DNA of 11,384 nt from positions 1 to 11,384 of the forward strand of contig JAEZIF010000004.1 of NCBI GenBank assembly GCA_023416135.1, in the 5' to 3' direction. Position 1 is the stretch's first letter. Each line of letters opens with the position of its first letter. The stretch is from Pseudomonadota bacterium. GTDB lineage: Bacteria; Pseudomonadota; Alphaproteobacteria; Reyranellales; Reyranellaceae. The position numbers and the translations under genes are program-made. This document shows, in pieces, positions 5,534 through 11,384 of the stretch. The notes under the pieces were generated by a model that saw only the letters and a list, made by a program, of their open reading frames with translations, had not been told where the DNA came from and made no database searches.

Positions 5534-6544
5534 TCAACGCACCGGCAGCCACAGCACGTCCTCGATATGGCCGGCGCCGGCGACGAGCATCACCAGGCGG
5601 TCGAAACCCAGGGCGATGCCCGAGCAGTCGGGCAGTCCGTGATCGAGCGCGGCCAGGAAATCTTCGTCGACCGGCCAGCGCACGCCGTAGAGCCGCTCCT
5701 TCTCGTCCATGTCGGCCTGCAGGCGGGCACGCTGGATGTCGGGATCGGTGAGTTCGCCGAAGGCGTTGGCGAGTTCGACGCCGCAGACATAGAGTTCGAA
5801 GCGCTCGGCGACCCGCGGATCGCCGGGCTTGGCCCGCGCCAGCGCCGCCATGGCGATCGGATACTCGCAGAGGATGGTCGGCCGGCCCATGCCGAGCTTG
5901 CCCTCGATCCGGTCGAACATGACGCGGAAGAAGACGTCGTCCCAGGTGTCGCCGTCGTGCATGGCGATGCCGGCGGCGCGCGCCAGCTTCTCGGCGCTGC
6001 CGACCGTGGCGATCAGGTCGACGCCGGCATGGCGCCGGAACGCCTCCGCCACCGTCAGCCGCTCCGGTTCGGCGCGCGGATCGCAGCGGTGCTCGCCCCA
6101 GCGCAGCTCGCTTGCGCCGGTCAGCGCCAGCAGCCGCGCGCAGTCCTGCATGATCGTCTCGTAACCCACGCCGGCGCGGTACCACTCCAGCATAGTGAAC
6201 TCGGGATGGTGCAACGCCGAGCCCTCGGCGTTGCGGAACACCCGGGCGAACTGGAACAGCCGCGGAACGCCACCCGCCAGGAGCTTCTTCATGGCGAACT
6301 CCGGCGAGCTGTGCAGCCAGCGCTCGCGCTCGTCGCCGTCGGGCAGCTCCCAGTCGGTGGCGAACCCCGAAAGATGCACCTCGGCGCCGGGCGCCACCTG
6401 CAGGATCGGCGTCTCAACCTCGACGAAGCCCTCGCCCGCGAACCATTGACGGATCGCCGCTTGCAGACGAGCACGTGTCTGCAGCGCCGGCAAACGCCGG
6501 GCCAGCCTGTCGGGACGCCATTCCATCATGGCCGACCATCGCAT
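5534..6544 (-). CDS. epmA: EF-P--(R)-beta-lysine ligase (PoxA/GenX/YjeA)
   Basis: EpmA is a truncated class II lysyl-tRNA synthetase homologue that attaches (R)-beta-lysine to a lysine of elongation factor P, using ATP. The product is up to 336 residues, matching the family, with a catalytic domain only and no tRNA anticodon-binding domain. Motifs are visible in order: RARLQAAIRQWFAGEGFVEVETPIL (motif 1), VHLSGFATD, LHSSPEFAMKKLLAGG, FQFARVFRNAEGSALHHPEF (motif 2, with the catalytic Arg), ELYVCGVELANAFGEL and GIALGFDRLVMLVAG (motif 3). ATG 6544 is the longest start. ATG 6529 begins MMEWRPDRL and looks closer to relatives' N-termini, and neither has a strong Shine-Dalgarno. Its substrate gene efp lies 0.5 kb away on the other strand. 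EpmB, the aminomutase supplying beta-lysine, is not in the window. Confidence 0.93.
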   Translation of the reverse strand: MRWSAMMEWRPDRLARRLPALQTRARLQAAIRQWFAGEGFVEVETPILQVAPGAEVHLSGFATDWELPDGDERERWLHSSPEFAMKKLLAGGVPRLFQFARVFRNAEGSALHHPEFTMLEWYRAGVGYETIMQDCARLLALTGASELRWGEHRCDPRAEPERLTVAEAFRRHAGVDLIATVGSAEKLARAAGIAMHDGDTWDDVFFRVMFDRIEGKLGMGRPTILCEYPIAMAALARAKPGDPRVAERFELYVCGVELANAFGELTDPDIQRARLQADMDEKERLYGVRWPVDEDFLAALDHGLPDCSGIALGFDRLVMLVAGAGHIEDVLWLPVR

Positions 6545-6573
6545 GCGACGTGACGGCCGTGTAGGGTGACGAC

Positions 6574-6924
6574 ATGACGCCCAAGCAGATCGATGCCTTC
6601 TGCGGCAAGCTGCCCGCCGCGACCCGCACCGTGCAATGGGAGGGCGTCATCGTCTTCAAGGTCGGCGGCAAGATGTTCTGCCTGATCGCGCCCGAGGAGC
6701 ATTCGGTGGGCCACATCTCCTTCAAGTCGGCGCCGGAACACTACGATGCATTGAGCCGCTCGCCGGGCTTTCGACCGGCGCCCTACCTCGCGCGCGCCAA
6801 GTGGGTGTCGGTCGACGATCCCAAGGCGCTGACCGACCGCGAGATGAAGGCGTACATCAAGCGGGCGCACGCGGTCATCGCCGCTGCCCTACCCAGGAAA
6901 AGGCAGGACGAACTGGGCCTGTGA
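6574..6924 (+). CDS. MmcQ/YjbR family protein
   Basis: This gene encodes a 116-residue cytoplasmic protein of the MmcQ/YjbR family (PF04237 fold, CyaY-like), often annotated as DNA-binding although its role is poorly defined. Typical features are the N-terminal helix with an F-C-G-x-L-P motif, a V-F-K-V-G-G-K-M-F strand pair near residues 27-37, and the ISFKSAPEHYDAL region. The W-V-S-V-D-D segment near residues 75-80 and a C-terminal helix with YIKRAHAVIAAALPRK complete the pattern. ATG 6574 has an AGGGTGA Shine-Dalgarno about 5 bases upstream. It is divergent from epmA with only 29 bases between the longest starts, so its promoter must overlap the epmA coding sequence or start. It precedes efp by about 110 bases. 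Confidence 0.85.
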   Translation: MTPKQIDAFCGKLPAATRTVQWEGVIVFKVGGKMFCLIAPEEHSVGHISFKSAPEHYDALSRSPGFRPAPYLARAKWVSVDDPKALTDREMKAYIKRAHAVIAAALPRKRQDELGL

Positions 6925-6934
6925 GGCCCCCCGG

Positions 6935-6961
6935 TTGCGGCCCCCTGTCGCCTTTGATACA
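6935..6961 (+). promoter_or_regulatory. Weak promoter candidate upstream of efp
   Basis: TTGCGG (6935-6940) and GATACA (6956-6961) are 15 bases apart in the 108-base gap before efp. The spacing is short and the boxes are weak. The only support is their position in the one sizeable gap ahead of efp. Confidence 0.22.
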
Positions 6962-7032
6962 AGCCCGCGCCGGCCTCGCACCGCCTTTCGCGGACGAGGC
7001 CGAATTCCATTCATTCGACCTGCGGTAAGCCC

Positions 7033-7602
7033 ATGAAAGTGCCCGTCAATTCCATCCGCGCCGGCAACGTCATCGAGTACAACGGCAAGCTCTGGGTGGC
7101 CGCCAAGGTGCAGCATATCAGCCCCGGCAAGGGCGGCGCCTTCGTCGCCATCGAGGCCAAGGCGCTGCGCGAGGGCAACAAGCTGCAGGAGCGCTTCCGC
7201 TCGGGCGAAACCATCGAGCACGTGCATATCGACGAGCGCGAGTGCACCTACCTGTTCAAGGACGACAACGGCTTCACCTTCATGGACAAGGAGAACTACG
7301 AGCAGCTCACCGTGGGCGCCGACGTTCTCGATCCCGACCAGTCGCGCTGGCTGCAGGACGGCATGGAAGTGACCGTCTCGCTCTACGAGGGCACGCCGGT
7401 CGGCGTCGAGCTGCCAAAGAGCGTCATCCTCGCGGTCGTAGAGGCCGATGCAGTGGTGAAGGGCCAGACCGCCTCCTCGTCCTACAAGCCCGCCGTCGTC
7501 GAAGGCGGCATCAAGGTGATGGTCCCGCCGCACATCGCCGTTGGCACCCGGCTGGTGATCAACACGGAAGACGGCAGCTACATGGAACGCGCCAAGGATT
7601 GA
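7033..7602 (+). CDS. efp: Elongation factor P
   Basis: EF-P binds ribosomes stalled on polyproline stretches, between the P and E sites, and promotes peptide-bond formation. The product is 189 residues, a full-length three-domain EF-P. The KOW-like N-terminal domain begins MKVPVNSIRAGNVIEYNGKLW and has the loop ISPGKGGAF, in which K33 aligns with E. coli K34, the site beta-lysylated by EpmA. The OB-like domain II has TYLFKDDNGFTFMDKENYEQ. Domain III carries the signature near KPAVVEGGIKVMVPPHIAVG and ends with NTEDGSYMERAKD. ATG 7033 has only a weak GGTAAG upstream. The presence of K33 and of epmA nearby together indicate the beta-lysyl modification branch rather than rhamnosylation. The suhB-type gene follows after 5 bases, so the two are probably co-transcribed. 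Confidence 0.96.
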   Translation: MKVPVNSIRAGNVIEYNGKLWVAAKVQHISPGKGGAFVAIEAKALREGNKLQERFRSGETIEHVHIDERECTYLFKDDNGFTFMDKENYEQLTVGADVLDPDQSRWLQDGMEVTVSLYEGTPVGVELPKSVILAVVEADAVVKGQTASSSYKPAVVEGGIKVMVPPHIAVGTRLVINTEDGSYMERAKD

Positions 7603-7607
7603 TCACA

Positions 7608-8501
7608 ATGGCCCGAGCGCCCGATCAACCCGTAGCCCGCATCGGCCGCGCGCCGATGAGCACCGGCCGCGAGCGCTCCGGTCCACCCGAGCGCCGCTCG
7701 CTGGCGCCACGCTCGGCCACCATCACGGTGATGATCCGTGCCGCCTTCGCAGCGGCCAAGAACCTGAAGCGCGACTTCGGCGAGGTCGAGCACCTGCAGG
7801 TCTCCGAGAAGGGCCCCGGCGACTTCGTCAGCCACGCCGACATCAAGGCCGAGCGCACCGTGCGCGCCGAGCTTGCCCGCACGCGTCCCGACTACGGCTT
7901 CCTCGGTGAGGAAGGCGGAGAGACCAAGGGTGACGGCCGCAACCGCTGGATCGTCGATCCGCTCGACGGCACGACCAACTTCCTGCACGGGGTGCCGCAC
8001 TTCGCCATTTCGATCGGGCTCGAGCGCGAGGGCGAGATCATCGCCGGCGTGATCTACCAGCCGGTCTCCGACGAGCTGTTCTGGGCCGAGAAGGGCAACG
8101 GCGCCTACATCGACACGCCCAATGCGCGTTCACGCCGGCTCCGCGTGTCGGGTCGCAAGGATCCGGCGCGCGCCCTGGTCGCGACCGGTATTCCCAACAT
8201 CGGCAAGGGCGATCACGCAGACTATCACCGCCGGCTCGAGGCCGTGACACGGCAGACCGCCGGCGTGCGGCGCTGGGGTGCGGCCTCGCTCGACTTCGCC
8301 TTCCTGGCGGCCGGCCGCTACGACGCCTTCTTCGAGTATGGCCTGGCGCCGTGGGATGTCGCCGCGGGTCTGCTGCTGGTGCGCGAAGCCGGCGGCAGCG
8401 TGAGCGACGTCGCGGGCAAGCCCTACGAACTCGGCGGTCCGTCCGTGCTGGCCAGCAACTTCGGCCTGCACGAGCCGATGATCGGCATCCTGGGCTCTTA
8501 A
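7608..8501 (+). CDS. suhB: Inositol monophosphatase family protein (SuhB-type)
   Basis: This is a Mg-dependent, Li-sensitive phosphatase that hydrolyses inositol-1-phosphate or related monophosphates. SuhB proteins also act with the transcription machinery in some bacteria. The product is 297 residues with the family's motifs: GDFVSHADIKAE, FLGEEGGE (metal-binding Glu), WIVDPLDGTTNFLHG (metal-binding Asp pair and Thr), RRWGAASLDFAFLAAGRYD and APWDVAAGLLLVREAGG. ATG 7608 lies 5 bases after the efp stop, with AAGGA inside the efp 3' end as a plausible ribosome site. This start adds an Arg/Pro-rich extension of about 40 residues before the usual beginning near MIRAAFAAAKNLKRDF (about 7731). ATG 7656 or the ATG near 7731 could be the true start. 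The substrate cannot be read from sequence, so the gene symbol reflects the family only. Confidence 0.9.
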   Translation: MARAPDQPVARIGRAPMSTGRERSGPPERRSLAPRSATITVMIRAAFAAAKNLKRDFGEVEHLQVSEKGPGDFVSHADIKAERTVRAELARTRPDYGFLGEEGGETKGDGRNRWIVDPLDGTTNFLHGVPHFAISIGLEREGEIIAGVIYQPVSDELFWAEKGNGAYIDTPNARSRRLRVSGRKDPARALVATGIPNIGKGDHADYHRRLEAVTRQTAGVRRWGAASLDFAFLAAGRYDAFFEYGLAPWDVAAGLLLVREAGGSVSDVAGKPYELGGPSVLASNFGLHEPMIGILGS

Positions 8502-8550
8502 GTCTGCCGCACCGCCATACAACGGCCAAACTCTCCACAGGATTTGCCGA

Positions 8551-8595
8551 AGACGCCGTCCGCTGGTTGAGCGGGCGTCTGCCATTGGGTATTCT
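8551..8595 (+). promoter_or_regulatory. Hairpin and overlapping promoter candidate before the OmpA-like gene
   Basis: AGACGCC (8551-8557) pairs with GGCGTCT (8574-8580), with an inner CGCT/AGCG (8561-8564 with 8570-8573) around GGTTG. This could end transcription from suhB, although no T-run follows. TTGAGC (8567-8572) and TATTCT (8590-8595) are spaced by exactly 17 bases, with four of six matches in each box, and would start transcription about 25 bases before the next gene. Promoter and hairpin share bases. Confidence 0.4.
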
Positions 8596-8627
8596 CCAGC
8601 CAAATTCTCGTTGAGAGGCAATTGGTT

Positions 8628-9215
8628 ATGCCATCCTCCTCGGCTGCCGTGCGCGGCTTGGCGCTTGCCGTGCTGGCCATGGGCTCAGCATCGGCCTTCG
8701 CACAGGGCATCGTCGTGCAGCCGGCGCGAGTGCCAGTTGCCGGCGCGCCGGGGACATACGAACGCAATCTGCCGCCGCCCCCGCCTGGCCCGATCGAAAG
8801 CAGGATGCTGAACGTCCCCGCTGCCCCTTCCGCCCCTGCCACGCCAGCGGTGACGGTCCCGGCGACACCGCCGCCTGGTCCGACATTGGCGGTGGGCACG
8901 CCCGCCGCCGTGCCGGCCGCACAGCCTGCCGGCCCCTTCGGCACGATCGCCTTCATCGGTCGATCGGTCGTGCTGACTCCTGCCACCAAGGCCGAGCTCG
9001 ACCAGATCGCCAAACGCATTGCCGACCGGAAGCTGAAGCATGTCGAGCTGCGCGCTTTCGCCATGGACACCGGGCCCGACAGCCGCAAGGTTGCCCTGGC
9101 GCGCGCTCTCGTCGTGCGCAGCTACCTGATCGACCGGGGCGTCAAGTCGCGCATCGAGGTCGGCAGCTTCTCGGGCGACGGCGACTCGGTCGAAATCCTG
9201 GTGCCAAACACGTGA
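8628..9215 (+). CDS. Secreted OmpA-like protein with Pro/Ala-rich linker
   Basis: This gene encodes an exported 195-residue protein. ATG 8628 is chosen over the TTG at 8622 because GAGAGG (8613-8618) is 9 bases from the ATG but only 3 from the TTG. Residues 1-26 form a signal peptide ending A-F-A-Q. A long linker rich in Pro, Ala and Thr follows, with PPPPPG and PPPG runs that could stall ribosomes. From about residue 105 an OmpA-type domain is visible: IAFIGRSVVLTPATKAELDQIAKRI, then VELRAFAMD, then VALARALVVRSYLIDRGV. D147 and R159 align with the Asp and Arg that bind diaminopimelate in OmpA domains, but they are 12 residues apart rather than the usual 15, so the binding loop is short. No lipobox Cys is present. 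It sits directly upstream of the MotA/MotB-like pair, suggesting an envelope role. Confidence 0.75.
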   Translation: MPSSSAAVRGLALAVLAMGSASAFAQGIVVQPARVPVAGAPGTYERNLPPPPPGPIESRMLNVPAAPSAPATPAVTVPATPPPGPTLAVGTPAAVPAAQPAGPFGTIAFIGRSVVLTPATKAELDQIAKRIADRKLKHVELRAFAMDTGPDSRKVALARALVVRSYLIDRGVKSRIEVGSFSGDGDSVEILVPNT

Positions 9216-9252
9216 TCGGGCTCGCGCCGTTCGGCCATCCAAGTTCGGTCGC

Positions 9253-10551
9253 ATGAGCAGTCCGCTCCCCTATCTCGTTCGTATGCTGTTGTTCCTGGCG
9301 GCCGTCACCGGGCTCGCCTATGTGCTCCATGTCGACCTTCTGCGCGTGTTCATGAACACGCCGATCCTGAACGGCGTGATCGTGGCGGTGCTGGTGATCG
9401 GCATCTTCTTCGTGATGCGCCAGGTCATCTCGCTGTGGCCGGAGGTCCAATGGCTGCGACGCTTCCAGCATCGCGAGGAAGGGGCGCCGCCCCTCGATAC
9501 CCACTCACTGAACCTGCTGGCGCCGCTCGCCACCATGCTGGGTGAACGGCAGGACCGGCTACGGATGTCGGCCACCGCGACGCGCGCCGTGCTCGACGGC
9601 ATCGCCACGCGACTCGACGAGCGCCGCGACCTCACGCGCTACATGATCGGCCTGCTGATCTTCCTTGGCCTGCTCGGCACTTTCTGGGGCCTGCTCGAAA
9701 CCATCAGCGCGGTGGCCGACGCCATTGGCCGGCTGCAGGTCAGCGGCGGCGACGCCATCAGCATGTTCGCCAAGCTCAAGGAGAGCATCGAAGGCCCGCT
9801 CAAGGGCATGGCTACCGCCTTTGGCGCCTCGCTGTTCGGCCTGTCGGGCTCGCTGGTGCTGGGTTTCCTCGAGCTGCAGGCGAGCCAGGCGCAGGGCCGC
9901 TTCCATATCGAGCTCGAGGAATGGCTGGCGAGCGCCACGCGCCTGTCGACCGGGGTCAGCGCCGATGGCGAACAGGGCGTCTCGGCCTATGTCGAAGCGC
10001 TGCTCGAGCGCACCGCGGACGGCCTCGACGATCTCACCCGCACCTTGCGCCGCGCCGAGGAAGGCCGCGAGGCCACCGTCGCCACCAATGCCACGCTGGT
10101 CGAGCGCCTGGCGGCGCTCGCTGAAGCGATGCGCGGCCAGCAGACGCTGCTCGCGCGCATGGGCGAGCAATCGATCGAGCTGCGCACGGCGATCAACCGG
10201 CTCGGCGAACGTGGCTCGTCGGACAACGACCGCGAGGCGCTGGTCACGCACCAGCGCACCATCGAGAGCCATCTCGTCCGCCTGCTCGAGGACAATGCGC
10301 GCAGCCGCGCGGCGCTCAGCGACGACTTTCGGGTCATGCTCGAGCGGCTCGCCGAGCGCCGCTCGCCCGAGGAGCGCGACGCCCTGATGGCGCACCAGCG
10401 CGCCATCGAGGGGCACCTTGCCCGCCTGGTCGACGAGAACGTGCGCGGCCGCACCGCGCTCGCCGACGAGCTGCGCGGCGAATTCCGCCTGCTCGCCCGC
10501 ACCATGGCCTCGACGGGCCGCGGCGCCGTGCATCCGCCGGGCGAAGGTTAG
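9253..10551 (+). CDS. MotA/TolQ/ExbB-like inner-membrane protein with long helical tail
   Basis: This gene encodes a 432-residue protein with stator-type topology. Hydrophobic helices lie at about residues 8-28, 41-61, 131-152 and 185-206. The third carries LGLLGTFWGLLETI, matching the G-L-L-G-T motif of TolQ/ExbB/MotA proteins. The fourth (MATAFGASLFGLSGSLVLG) matches their second core helix. A cytoplasmic segment of about 70 residues lies between helices two and three. After residue 215 or so comes a tail of over 200 residues that is almost entirely charged helix, including two tandem 48-residue repeats (bases 10228-10371 and 10372-10500 or so). In MotA/ExbB families these proteins form a pentamer around a dimer of the D-containing partner and use proton flow. 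The next gene starts 3 bases after the stop, so the two are co-translated. Annotation pipelines often call such genes MotA or ExbB; the real role is unknown. Confidence 0.8.
   Translation: MSSPLPYLVRMLLFLAAVTGLAYVLHVDLLRVFMNTPILNGVIVAVLVIGIFFVMRQVISLWPEVQWLRRFQHREEGAPPLDTHSLNLLAPLATMLGERQDRLRMSATATRAVLDGIATRLDERRDLTRYMIGLLIFLGLLGTFWGLLETISAVADAIGRLQVSGGDAISMFAKLKESIEGPLKGMATAFGASLFGLSGSLVLGFLELQASQAQGRFHIELEEWLASATRLSTGVSADGEQGVSAYVEALLERTADGLDDLTRTLRRAEEGREATVATNATLVERLAALAEAMRGQQTLLARMGEQSIELRTAINRLGERGSSDNDREALVTHQRTIESHLVRLLEDNARSRAALSDDFRVMLERLAERRSPEERDALMAHQRAIEGHLARLVDENVRGRTALADELRGEFRLLARTMASTGRGAVHPPGEG
10228..10500 (+). repeat. Tandem 144-bp (48-residue) coding repeat
   Basis: Unit one starts at GAC 10228 and unit two at GAG 10372. 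Both read R-x-A-L-x-x-H-Q-R-x-I-E-x-H-L-x-R-L, then N-x-R-x-R-x-A-L and a closing hydrophobic helix. The DNA is visibly similar but not identical, so this is an older duplication under protein-level constraint. It lies in the predicted cytoplasmic tail of the MotA-like protein and would extend a helical rod. Confidence 0.7.
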
Positions 10552-10553
10552 CG

Positions 10554-11384
10554 ATGGCCTCAGCCTCCTCCCACCGCAGGGGCGGAGCCGCCGACTACAT
10601 CTGGCCGGGCTACGTCGACGCGCTGACGACGCTGCTGATGGTGCTAATCTTCCTGCTGACGCTGTTCAGCGTGGCGCAGTTCACGCTGTCCAACGCGGTC
10701 AGCACGCGCGACACCGCCATCGACCAGCTCAGCCGCCAGATCGGTGATCTCGCCAACCAGCTCTCGATCGAAAAGCGAGCCGGCCAGAGCCTGCAGAAGG
10801 ATCTCGAGCAGCTCACCCTGCAGATCGCCCAGATGCGCGGCGAGCGCGACAGGCTGAGCGGCGATCTTGCCGCCGAGCGCCGTTCATCGGATGCGCTCAA
10901 GATCGAGCGCGACCAGCTCACCGAGCGTTTGACCTCGATGCTCGCCGAGCGCGACAAGCTCGCCGCCGCCATGCAGAGCGCGGCGAAGGATTCAGAGGCC
11001 AAGGCGGCCGACCTGCAGAAGGAGGTCGAGCGCCAGCGGCTGGAGCTGACGCGCCTGGCCGCATCGCTGGCAGCGGCCAACAACGAGAAGGGCAAGCTGT
11101 TCTCCGACCTCACCGAGGAACAGAAGCTTTCTGCCGAGCAGAAGGCCGCGGTCGTGCGCATGACCGCCGAGATGGCAGGCCTCAAGGACGAACTGGGCCG
11201 GCTCAACGCCGCCCTCGACGCCTCGGAGGCCAAGTCGAAGGAACAGCAGGCGCAGATCGTCGATCTCGGCCAGAAGCTCAATCGGGCGCTCGCCAGCAAG
11301 GTCGAGGAGCTGGCGCGCTACCGCTCGGAATTCTTCGGCAAGCTGCGCGAGGCGCGGGCCGGCCCCCGCGCCGGTGAGGTGGTG
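10554..11384 (+). CDS. MotB-like membrane protein with long coiled coil, 3' end outside window
   Basis: This gene is the partner of the preceding MotA-like gene. ATG 10554 is 3 bases after that gene's stop. The frame is open for 277 codons to the window edge. A short basic N-terminus (SSHRRGG) precedes a single membrane helix, WPGYVDALTTLLMVLIFLL (residues 17-35), extending to about 42. D22 at its start matches the proton-carrying Asp of MotB, ExbD and TolR. Residues 45-255 are continuous charged heptad-like sequence rich in Glu, Lys, Gln, Leu and Ala, a long periplasmic coiled coil. YRSEFFGKLREA near the end resembles the lead into an OmpA-type peptidoglycan-binding domain in alphaproteobacterial relatives, but that domain is not in view. 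The family assignment is firm for the membrane part; the C-terminal domain is inferred. Confidence 0.78.
   Translation, partial: MASASSHRRGGAADYIWPGYVDALTTLLMVLIFLLTLFSVAQFTLSNAVSTRDTAIDQLSRQIGDLANQLSIEKRAGQSLQKDLEQLTLQIAQMRGERDRLSGDLAAERRSSDALKIERDQLTERLTSMLAERDKLAAAMQSAAKDSEAKAADLQKEVERQRLELTRLAASLAAANNEKGKLFSDLTEEQKLSAEQKAAVVRMTAEMAGLKDELGRLNAALDASEAKSKEQQAQIVDLGQKLNRALASKVEELARYRSEFFGKLREARAGPRAGEVV

Noticed and set aside
5444..6553. 369-codon rightward ORF opposite epmA
   Set aside because: It is an antisense shadow; EpmA motifs on the other strand are complete.
9559..10533. 324-codon leftward ORF opposite the MotA-like gene
   Set aside because: It is an Ala/Arg/Gly-rich antisense shadow of a strongly biased coding region.
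9253..11384. Calling the stator pair a Zorya defence system
   Set aside because: Only the architecture is similar. No ZorC, ZorD or ZorE-like gene is visible and the neighbours are housekeeping.

Overview
The window is GC-rich, with strongly G/C-biased third codon positions in most genes and compact housekeeping gene order. It reads as a chromosomal segment of an alphaproteobacterium, most like the Rhodospirillales/Hyphomicrobiales sphere (for example Reyranella-like). That placement is an inference from protein style: a DhnA-type class I aldolase, an alphaproteobacterial ThiE, Bug-type solute receptors and a MotA/MotB-like pair. No rRNA, tRNA or taxonomic marker is present.

Layout. (1) 1-709: the 3' part of a class I fructose-bisphosphate aldolase, followed by a chain of hairpins that includes a probable terminator. 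(2) 710-4850: an accessory, partly decayed block. It holds two small hypothetical genes read leftward, the C-terminal half of a Bug-type (tripartite tricarboxylate transporter) periplasmic receptor, gene scraps, an intact lower-GC rightward gene for a secreted two-domain lipocalin-like protein, another decayed leftward ORF, and then the N-terminal half of a Bug receptor. The two Bug halves lie on the same strand and in the correct order. Both break at the conserved P-Y/C-K-G motif, where a 13-bp palindromic sequence occurs once at each junction (2109-2121 and 4146-4158). The simplest reading is one bug gene split by an insert of about 2 kb carrying the lipocalin gene. Two separate bug remnants is the alternative. 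(3) 4857-8501: housekeeping genes: thiE, epmA (opposite strand), an MmcQ/YjbR-family gene, efp and a suhB-type inositol monophosphatase. EpmA and its usual substrate EF-P are both encoded here, and EF-P keeps the modifiable lysine (K33). (4) 8628-11384: a cell-envelope module: a secreted OmpA-like protein with a Pro/Ala-rich linker, a four-helix MotA/TolQ/ExbB-like protein with a long repeat-containing helical tail, and a MotB-like protein with one membrane segment, a conserved Asp and a long coiled coil. The last runs off the window before any peptidoglycan-binding domain would appear.

How the parts work together. EpmA and EF-P form a translation-rescue pathway for polyproline stalls. ThiE belongs to thiamine synthesis and the aldolase to central carbon metabolism. 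The MotA/MotB-like pair has the architecture of a proton-driven stator, with energy coupling across the inner membrane, and the OmpA-like protein just upstream is a plausible envelope partner. The block between the aldolase and thiE appears to be a site of gene capture and decay.

The most unusual points are the precisely split bug gene with matching palindromic junctions and the uncharacterised stator-like pair, whose architecture resembles ZorA/ZorB although no defence effectors are visible.
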